Source of the DNA: Flavobacteriales bacterium | GTDB lineage: Bacteria; Bacteroidota; Bacteroidia; Flavobacteriales_D; Sanyastnellaceae | Reading direction: 5' to 3' | DNA: 6,772 nt | Assembly (NCBI GenBank): GCA_011524845.1 | Contig: WTJL01000172.1 | Coordinates: 7,800-14,571 of the forward strand | In this document: positions 1-4,418 of the stretch, one piece after another | How positions within the stretch are numbered: position 1 is the first letter of the stretch | Layout: each line of letters begins with the position of its first letter | Notes under the pieces: generated by a model | Told to the model about the DNA's origin: nothing | The model's database searches: none | The model's input: only the letters and a program-made list of their open reading frames with translations | Position numbers and translations under genes: made by a program

Positions 1-60
1 GGAGAGTCCAAAGCCGTGTCAGACCCACAAGAGGTCCAGCCAAGAATCAACACGAAAGCA

Positions 61-85
61 CAAAGGCCGCACAAGGCGGCCTTTG
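61..85 (-). terminator. Probable hairpin terminator after the aldehyde dehydrogenase gene
   Basis: A perfect 10-bp inverted repeat (61-70 pairing with 76-85, CAAAGGCCGC / GCGGCCTTTG) encloses a 5-base loop. It lies 48 bases downstream of the dehydrogenase stop codon. On the minus strand the stem ends in CCTTTG and is followed by a T-rich but interrupted run (TGCTTTCGTGTT), so it resembles an intrinsic terminator without a clean U tract. It could also act on a convergent transcript arriving from the left, but the plus-strand side has an even poorer T run. The flanking bases 1-60 and 86-133 contain no gene or motif I can support. Confidence 0.58.
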
Positions 86-133
86 ATGTCAGATGCGGGA
101 AGAGGATCATGCCCGCAAGGTAATGGGGACGAC

Positions 134-1663
134 TCAGAGGTCGAACTTGATGCCTTGCGCAAGCGGCAAGTCGCTTCCGTAGTTGATGGTGTTGGTTTGG
201 CGACGCATGTAGGCTTTCCAAGCGTCAGAACCAGATTCGCGTCCACCTCCCGTTTCTTTTTCACCACCAAAGGCGCCACCGATTTCAGCGCCCGAAGTGC
301 CAATGTTGACGTTGGCGATTCCACAATCCGAACCTGCGCAAGACAAGAAGGCCTCCGCTTCGCGAACGTTGTTGGTCATGATGGCGGAAGACAACCCTTG
401 AACCACGCCGTTTTGCATGGCAATGGCCTCGTCGAGGGTGTCGTACTTCATCAAGTACAGGATGGGCGCAAAGGTCTCGTGCTGGACAATCTCCAAGTCG
501 TTGGTGACTTCTGCAATGGCTGGCTTGACGTAGCATCCGCTTTCGTAGCCGGCGCCTTCCAAACGTCCACCTGGGACAAGCACGCTTCCCCCCTGCTCCA
601 CCACAGCCTCCAAGGCGCGCTCGTATTGCGCCACAGCGTCGGTGTCGATGAGTGGTCCCACGTGGTTGTTTTCGTCCAAGGGGTCGCCAATGCGGATTTG
701 CTTGTACGCCTGGGTGAGCTGGTCGCGCACCTTGTCGTAGATGCTGCTGTGAATGATGAGTCGTCGCGTGGAGGTGCAACGCTGACCACACGTTCCAACA
801 GCGCCAAACACCGTCGCGGGAATGACCATCTTGAGGTCCGCTTCAGGGGTGATGATGATGGCGTTGTTTCCACCCAACTCCAAGAGGGAGCGACCGAGAC
901 GAGCAGCGACAGCTTGTGCCACAATTTTGCCCATGCGAATCGAGCCTGTGGCCGACACAAGGGGAACGCGACGGTCTGCGGTCATCATTTCACCCACAGT
1001 GTAATCGCCGTTGACGATGCAGCTCGTTCCAGCGGGGAGGTTGTTGGCCTCCGCCACTTCGTTCCAAATGTGCTGGCACGCGATGGAGCACAGAGGTGCT
1101 TTTTCTGAGGGCTTCCACACGCAAACGTCTCCTGCGATCCAAGCAAGCGCGGTGTTCCAGCACCACACCGCCACGGGGAAGTTGAAGGCACTGATGATGC
1201 CCACCACGCCGAGGGGGTGGTATTGCTCGTACATACGGTGGTTGGGACGCTCAGAGTGCATGGTCAGGCCGTAGAGTTGACGGCTTTGGCCCACCGCGAA
1301 GTCGCAGATGTCGATCATCTCTTGAACCTCGCCCAATCCTTCTTGGTAGCTCTTGCCCATTTCGTAGGACACGAGGGCGCCGAGGCTTTCTTTTTTGGCC
1401 CGAAGGGCATCGCCATACTGACGAACAACCTCTCCGCGCTGGGGAGCGGTCCATTTGCGCCACTCGACGAAGGCTTCTGTGGCGGCGTCCATGACGCGCT
1501 CGTAATCGTCCGACGTTGCCGTGCTGAGCGACGCAATGCGCTTGCCATCGACAGGGGAGTGGCTTTCAATGTTGGCCCCTGAGCCAAAGGCTTCTGCGCC
1601 AATCATGACGCCGGGGTTGTGGTCTTGGATGCCGAGGTCGGCAAGGATGTGTTGAATGTTCAT
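134..1663 (-). CDS. Aldehyde dehydrogenase, ALDH7 family (alpha-aminoadipic semialdehyde dehydrogenase-like)
   Basis: This is a 509-residue, full-length NAD(P)-dependent aldehyde dehydrogenase, probably cytosolic. The cofactor-site segment SAFNFPVAVW (Asn161), the general base in LELGGNN (Glu262), the nucleophile in GQRCTSTRR (Cys296) and ETFAPILY (Glu396) are all present, so it should be active. The C-terminal stretch from SGAEIGGAFGGEKETGGG through ESGSDAWKAYMRR to DLPLAQGIKF closely resembles, from memory, human ALDH7A1 (antiquitin), which oxidises alpha-aminoadipic semialdehyde in lysine breakdown. The Arg just before the catalytic Cys, and the EVQE segment (residues 112-115), correspond to positions that contact that substrate in the human enzyme. 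Bacterial ALDH7 members may prefer other semialdehydes or betaine aldehyde, so the exact substrate is inferred. The ATG at 1663 gives the usual family N-terminus. It follows mnmG by 19 bases and no lysine-pathway gene is nearby. A hairpin follows the stop. Confidence 0.95.
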   Translation of the reverse strand: MNIQHILADLGIQDHNPGVMIGAEAFGSGANIESHSPVDGKRIASLSTATSDDYERVMDAATEAFVEWRKWTAPQRGEVVRQYGDALRAKKESLGALVSYEMGKSYQEGLGEVQEMIDICDFAVGQSRQLYGLTMHSERPNHRMYEQYHPLGVVGIISAFNFPVAVWCWNTALAWIAGDVCVWKPSEKAPLCSIACQHIWNEVAEANNLPAGTSCIVNGDYTVGEMMTADRRVPLVSATGSIRMGKIVAQAVAARLGRSLLELGGNNAIIITPEADLKMVIPATVFGAVGTCGQRCTSTRRLIIHSSIYDKVRDQLTQAYKQIRIGDPLDENNHVGPLIDTDAVAQYERALEAVVEQGGSVLVPGGRLEGAGYESGCYVKPAIAEVTNDLEIVQHETFAPILYLMKYDTLDEAIAMQNGVVQGLSSAIMTNNVREAEAFLSCAGSDCGIANVNIGTSGAEIGGAFGGEKETGGGRESGSDAWKAYMRRQTNTINYGSDLPLAQGIKFDL

Positions 1664-1670
1664 GCGACCT

Positions 1671-1678
1671 CAAAGGTA
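1671..1678 (-). promoter_or_regulatory. Candidate Bacteroidota -7 promoter element before the dehydrogenase gene
   Basis: On the minus strand the 19-base gap between mnmG and the dehydrogenase reads TACCTTTG, an exact match to the TAnnTTTG -7 element used by the primary sigma factor of Bacteroidota. It ends 7 bases before the ATG, so transcription would start at or almost at the start codon, giving a leaderless or nearly leaderless message. No convincing -33 TTG element is seen at the expected distance inside the 3' end of mnmG. This is a sequence match only. The gene may simply be co-transcribed with mnmG. Confidence 0.3.
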
Positions 1679-1682
1679 CACG

Positions 1683-3545
1683 CTACCGGCCGAGGTAGAC
1701 CATCAGGACACTGAGGTCTGAAGGGCTGACGCCACTGATGCGGGAAGCTTCTCCCAGCGTTCGAGGTCGACGCTCGGTCAGCTTTTGGCGCCCCTCGAAG
1801 CTCAGAGAGGTGAGGCGGTGAAAGTCGAGGTCTTCAGGAATGGAGAGGTGGTCGAGCTTGCCCAAACGGTCGGCCATGTCTTGTTCTTTGGCGATGTAGC
1901 CTTCGTATTTGACCTGGATTTCAACTTGCTCCAAGACCTCAGGCCCATGCTGCTGGGTAAGCGCTTGAACGTCGTCCATGCGTTCCGTCATGGCAGCCAG
2001 GGTCACGTGGGGGCGCGTCAAGATTTCCTGAGCGCGCACGGCGTGCTTGAGAGGGGACGAGTTGACAGCCTCGAGGACGGATTGGGCGTTGTCAGGGGTC
2101 ACGCTGAGGTTTTGGAGTCCTTTTCGCAGGGTTTTGACACCGGCGAGTTTGGTGTCCAAAGCGGCCAAGCGTTCGTCGCTTGCCAAGCCCAATTCATGGG
2201 CGAGTGGGGTCAGGCGCTCGTCGGCGTTGTCTTGGCGGAGAAGGATGCGGTACTCTGCCCGGGACGTGAACATGCGGTACGGTTCTTCCGTGCCTTTGGT
2301 CACGAGATCGTCGATCAACACGCCGATGTAGGCCTGGCTGCGGCTGAACGTGATGGGTTCTTTGTTCCACGTGGAACGGGCGGCGTTGATGCCTGCCATG
2401 AGACCTTGACACGCGGCCTCTTCGTACCCCGTGGTGCCATTGATTTGGCCTGCGAAGTACAATCCCTCCACCAGGCGTGTCTCGAGGCTGTGCTGAAGCT
2501 GCGTGGGAGGGAAGTAGTCGTATTCCACAGCGTACCCAGGTCGGAACATCTTGGCGTGTTCAAAACCGGGAATTTTGCGCATGGCGCGGAGCTGGACGTC
2601 TTCTGGAAGGCTTGTGCTGAATCCATTGACGTAGATCTCACAGGTGTTCCAACCCTCGGGCTCAACAAACACTTGGTGGCGGTCCTTGTCTGCAAAGCGG
2701 TCGATTTTGTCCTCGATGCTCGGGCAGTAGCGGGGACCGAGGCCGCGAATGCGGCCATTGAACATGGGAGAGCGGTCGAATCCTTCGCGCAACAGGTCGT
2801 GGACCTCGGTGGAGGTGTACGTGATGTGGCAGGGGATTTGACGCGTGATGGGGTGGTGGGGGAGGTAGCTGAATCGGCCGGGGTTGACGTCGCCGGGTTG
2901 TTCGGTCATTTTGCTGTAGTCCAAGGAGCGTCCGTCGACACGTGGCGGGGTTCCCGTCTTCATGCGTCCGCTTTCGAAGCCCAGGTCGACGAGCTGCTCG
3001 GTGATCCCCATGGAGGCACGCTCGCCGGCGCGACCGCCTCCAAACTGCTTTTCTCCAATGTGCAACAGCCCGTTCAAAAAGGTTCCGTTGGTGAGCACCA
3101 CAGACTTGGCGCGAATCTCCATGCCGAGTCCTGTTTTGACCCCAACGCAACGGCCACCTTCCGTGAGGATGCCAACCACACTGTCTTGCCAAAAGTCGAG
3201 GTTGGGCGTGCCCTCGAGCATCTCTCGCCAGGTTTGGGCGAAGAGGTTGCGGTCGTTTTGAGTCCGAGGGCTCCACATGGCGGGGCCCTTGGATTTGTTC
3301 AGCATGCGGAACTGAATGGCGCTGCGGTCGGACACGAGGCCGGAGTACCCGCCAAGGGCATCGACCTCTCGAACGATTTGTCCTTTGGCGATGCCTCCCA
3401 TGGCGGGGTTGCACGACATCTGCCCAATGACCCCCATGTTCATGGTGACCAAGAGGGTGGAGGCGCCCAAATTGGCTGCTGCCGCCGCGGCTTCGTTGCC
3501 GGCGTGTCCGGCGCCGACCACAATCACATCGTACGTCTGAATCAT
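1683..3545 (-). CDS. mnmG: tRNA uridine-5-carboxymethylaminomethyl modification enzyme MnmG (GidA)
   Basis: MnmG is the FAD-binding partner of the GTPase MnmE. Together they add the (carboxymethyl)aminomethyl group to C5 of the wobble uridine (U34) of several tRNAs in the cytoplasm. The protein has 620 residues, the normal length. The N-terminal Rossmann motif is DVIVVGAGHAGNEAA (residues 6-20). The SCNPAMGGIAKG segment (44-55, Cys45) and PRYCPSIEDK (271-280, Cys274) carry the two family cysteines. KTGTPPRVDGR (197-206), the second FAD-contact region around GLYFAGQINGTTGYEEAA (361-378), and the C-terminal helical domain ending in SRISGVSPSDLSVLMVYLG are all intact. The ATG at 3545 is preceded by no clear Shine-Dalgarno, as is common in Bacteroidota. 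It lies 26 bases after ybeY. A parS-like palindrome is embedded in codons 390-394 (RSTWN), in a stretch between two conserved blocks where the family sequence varies. Confidence 0.98.
   Translation of the reverse strand: MIQTYDVIVVGAGHAGNEAAAAAANLGASTLLVTMNMGVIGQMSCNPAMGGIAKGQIVREVDALGGYSGLVSDRSAIQFRMLNKSKGPAMWSPRTQNDRNLFAQTWREMLEGTPNLDFWQDSVVGILTEGGRCVGVKTGLGMEIRAKSVVLTNGTFLNGLLHIGEKQFGGGRAGERASMGITEQLVDLGFESGRMKTGTPPRVDGRSLDYSKMTEQPGDVNPGRFSYLPHHPITRQIPCHITYTSTEVHDLLREGFDRSPMFNGRIRGLGPRYCPSIEDKIDRFADKDRHQVFVEPEGWNTCEIYVNGFSTSLPEDVQLRAMRKIPGFEHAKMFRPGYAVEYDYFPPTQLQHSLETRLVEGLYFAGQINGTTGYEEAACQGLMAGINAARSTWNKEPITFSRSQAYIGVLIDDLVTKGTEEPYRMFTSRAEYRILLRQDNADERLTPLAHELGLASDERLAALDTKLAGVKTLRKGLQNLSVTPDNAQSVLEAVNSSPLKHAVRAQEILTRPHVTLAAMTERMDDVQALTQQHGPEVLEQVEIQVKYEGYIAKEQDMADRLGKLDHLSIPEDLDFHRLTSLSFEGRQKLTERRPRTLGEASRISGVSPSDLSVLMVYLGR
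2363..2378. promoter_or_regulatory. parS: parS-type ParB binding site inside mnmG
   Basis: The sequence TGTTCCACGTGGAACG contains a perfect 14-bp palindrome (GTTCCACGTGGAAC, 2364-2377). It matches 15 of 16 bases of the symmetrical parS form TGTTCCACGTGGAACA known from bacterial chromosomes; the consensus in Bacillus subtilis is TGTTNCACGTGAAACA. ParB (Spo0J) binds such sites, spreads on DNA, and with ParA and SMC segregates the origin region. The site lies within mnmG codons for Arg-Ser-Thr-Trp-Asn. The neighbouring perfect copy 1,219 bp away makes chance unlikely. Function is inferred from the match; no parA or parB gene is in the window. Confidence 0.85.
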
Positions 3546-3571
3546 CGACGCAAAGGTCGGGAGGAACGTGC

Positions 3572-4000
3572 TTAGGCCCTGTGTTCCACGTGGAACAATG
3601 CCAAAGCGTGGTCCTCGGCCTGCCGCATGGCGGCGGCGTCTGCTGGTGTTTTGTCTTTGAACCCAGCCAAGTGCAGGAGGCCATGCGCCATGACACGACG
3701 CAACTCCTCCTGAAACACAATGCCCTGATTTTCAGCGTTTTCCAACACCCTTTCGAAGGAAATTAGCAAATCTCCTGACAGCTGGGTGGCCTCGCTGTGG
3801 TCGAAGGTGATGATGTCGGTGTAGGTGTCGTGATCGAGGTACTTCCGGTTGTAGGTGAGGAGCTCCTCGTCAGAGCAGGAAACGATGCTCAGGTCGCCCA
3901 GGGTGCACCCGTGGTGCTCGGCAACGGCTCTAAGCCAAGATTTTACAGAACGCCGGCCTTCGACGCGGCAGGGAACGTCCCCGTCCACGAACACCACCAT
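3572..4000 (-). CDS. ybeY: Endoribonuclease YbeY, 16S rRNA maturation factor
   Basis: YbeY is a small metal-dependent endoribonuclease needed for 16S rRNA 3'-end processing and ribosome quality control in the cytoplasm. The protein has 142 residues, close to the family norm. The conserved NRKYLDHDTYTDIITF block (residues 51-66) is followed by SGDLLIS (75-81) and the metal-binding motif HGLLHLAGFKDK (106-117). His106 and His110 are the first two zinc ligands; the third position, His in the E. coli HGxLHLxGYDH motif, is Asp116 here. From memory the GYKDK/GFKDK form is usual in Bacteroidota homologues, so the protein is probably active. The ATG at 4000 lies 4 bases after the ATPase stop codon, with only a weak upstream purine stretch, so translation is likely coupled. 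The last residues, FHVEHRA, are largely encoded by an embedded parS palindrome and extend past the usual end of the domain. Confidence 0.96.
   Translation of the reverse strand: MVVFVDGDVPCRVEGRRSVKSWLRAVAEHHGCTLGDLSIVSCSDEELLTYNRKYLDHDTYTDIITFDHSEATQLSGDLLISFERVLENAENQGIVFQEELRRVMAHGLLHLAGFKDKTPADAAAMRQAEDHALALFHVEHRA
3582..3597. promoter_or_regulatory. parS: Perfect parS-type ParB binding site at the 3' end of ybeY
   Basis: The 16 bases TGTTCCACGTGGAACA form a perfect palindrome identical to a widely occurring chromosomal parS form and differ from the B. subtilis consensus at one half-site base. ParB dimers load here and recruit the segregation machinery. The site overlaps the last sense codons of ybeY, ending 7 bases before its TAA stop codon, where it spells Phe-His-Val-Glu. 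It lies about 40 bases upstream of the mnmG start, so ParB spreading could also affect mnmG transcription; that last point is speculation. Confidence 0.9.
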
Positions 4001-4004
4001 GGGG

Positions 4005-4418
4005 TCAGACCAAGACGTTGTGGAACGTCAACTCCACGATGCGGCCGTCGTCTTCAAAGGCACACTCGTCGGCGAGGTGGCGCATGAGGAACACACCGCG
4101 CCCATGAGGCTTCTCGATGTTCTCGGGGGCCGTGGGGTCGGGAAGGTTGTCGTAATCGAACCCTGGACCTTCGTCTGCAATGCGGAAAACGAGGTTCTTT
4201 TCGTCGATGGCGCACGCCACAGTGACCGACTTCTCAGGGTCGAGCTTGTTGCCATGCACAATGGCGTTGTTGACCCCCTCGGTCATCGCGATGAGGACGT
4301 TGCCGTAGTGCTCGGCGATGATGCCGTGTTCTTCGCTCAGTTGGTCGATGAGACGTTCCACCACCGCAATGTTCTCAGGCTTGGAATCGAATCGCAATTC
4401 AGGCATCGTCGTCGTCAT
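4005..4418 (-). CDS. RsbW/SpoIIAB-like ATP-binding protein (HATPase_c_2, possible anti-sigma or switch kinase)
   Basis: This is a 137-residue, single-domain GHKL ATPase with no sensor or membrane segment. The N box is EGVNNAIVHGN (residues 47-57, with Glu47 and Asn51 for Mg-ATP). The G1 box is DEGPGFD (82-88) and the G2 box is HGRGVFLM (105-112). This domain layout is that of RsbW/SpoIIAB serine kinases, which phosphorylate an STAS-domain antagonist and bind a sigma factor. No STAS protein, sigma factor or PP2C phosphatase gene is in the window, so its partner is unknown. Its ATG overlaps the stop of the upstream DUF4175-like gene (ATGA), which implies translational coupling and a possible functional link. 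A second in-frame ATG lies at codon 5. ybeY begins 4 bases after its stop. Confidence 0.92.
   Translation of the reverse strand: MTTTMPELRFDSKPENIAVVERLIDQLSEEHGIIAEHYGNVLIAMTEGVNNAIVHGNKLDPEKSVTVACAIDEKNLVFRIADEGPGFDYDNLPDPTAPENIEKPHGRGVFLMRHLADECAFEDDGRIVELTFHNVLV

Noticed and set aside
1..123. Possible 3' end of a convergent plus-strand gene entering from the left edge (frames open from base 1)
   Set aside because: Several frames are open by chance over such a short stretch, none gives a recognisable C-terminus, and two would run into or through the hairpin.
651..672. Other CACGTG cores (near 660, 2005, 2940 and 6435) as further parS sites
   Set aside because: Flanking bases do not match the TGTTC / GAACA arms, so they are ordinary hexamer occurrences.
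83..1108. 341-residue open frame on the plus strand, opposite the aldehyde dehydrogenase
   Set aside because: It is an antisense shadow of a fully conserved enzyme and crosses the terminator hairpin; no domain is recognisable.
1785..3575. 596-residue open frame on the plus strand, opposite mnmG
   Set aside because: Long antisense frames are common opposite GC-rich genes. Its translation has no recognisable motif, while mnmG on the other strand is unmistakable.
3581..3766. Small plus-strand frame beginning MFHVEQ at the parS site
   Set aside because: The start of the peptide is just the parS palindrome read on the other strand. The rest is antisense to ybeY with no sign of a real protein.
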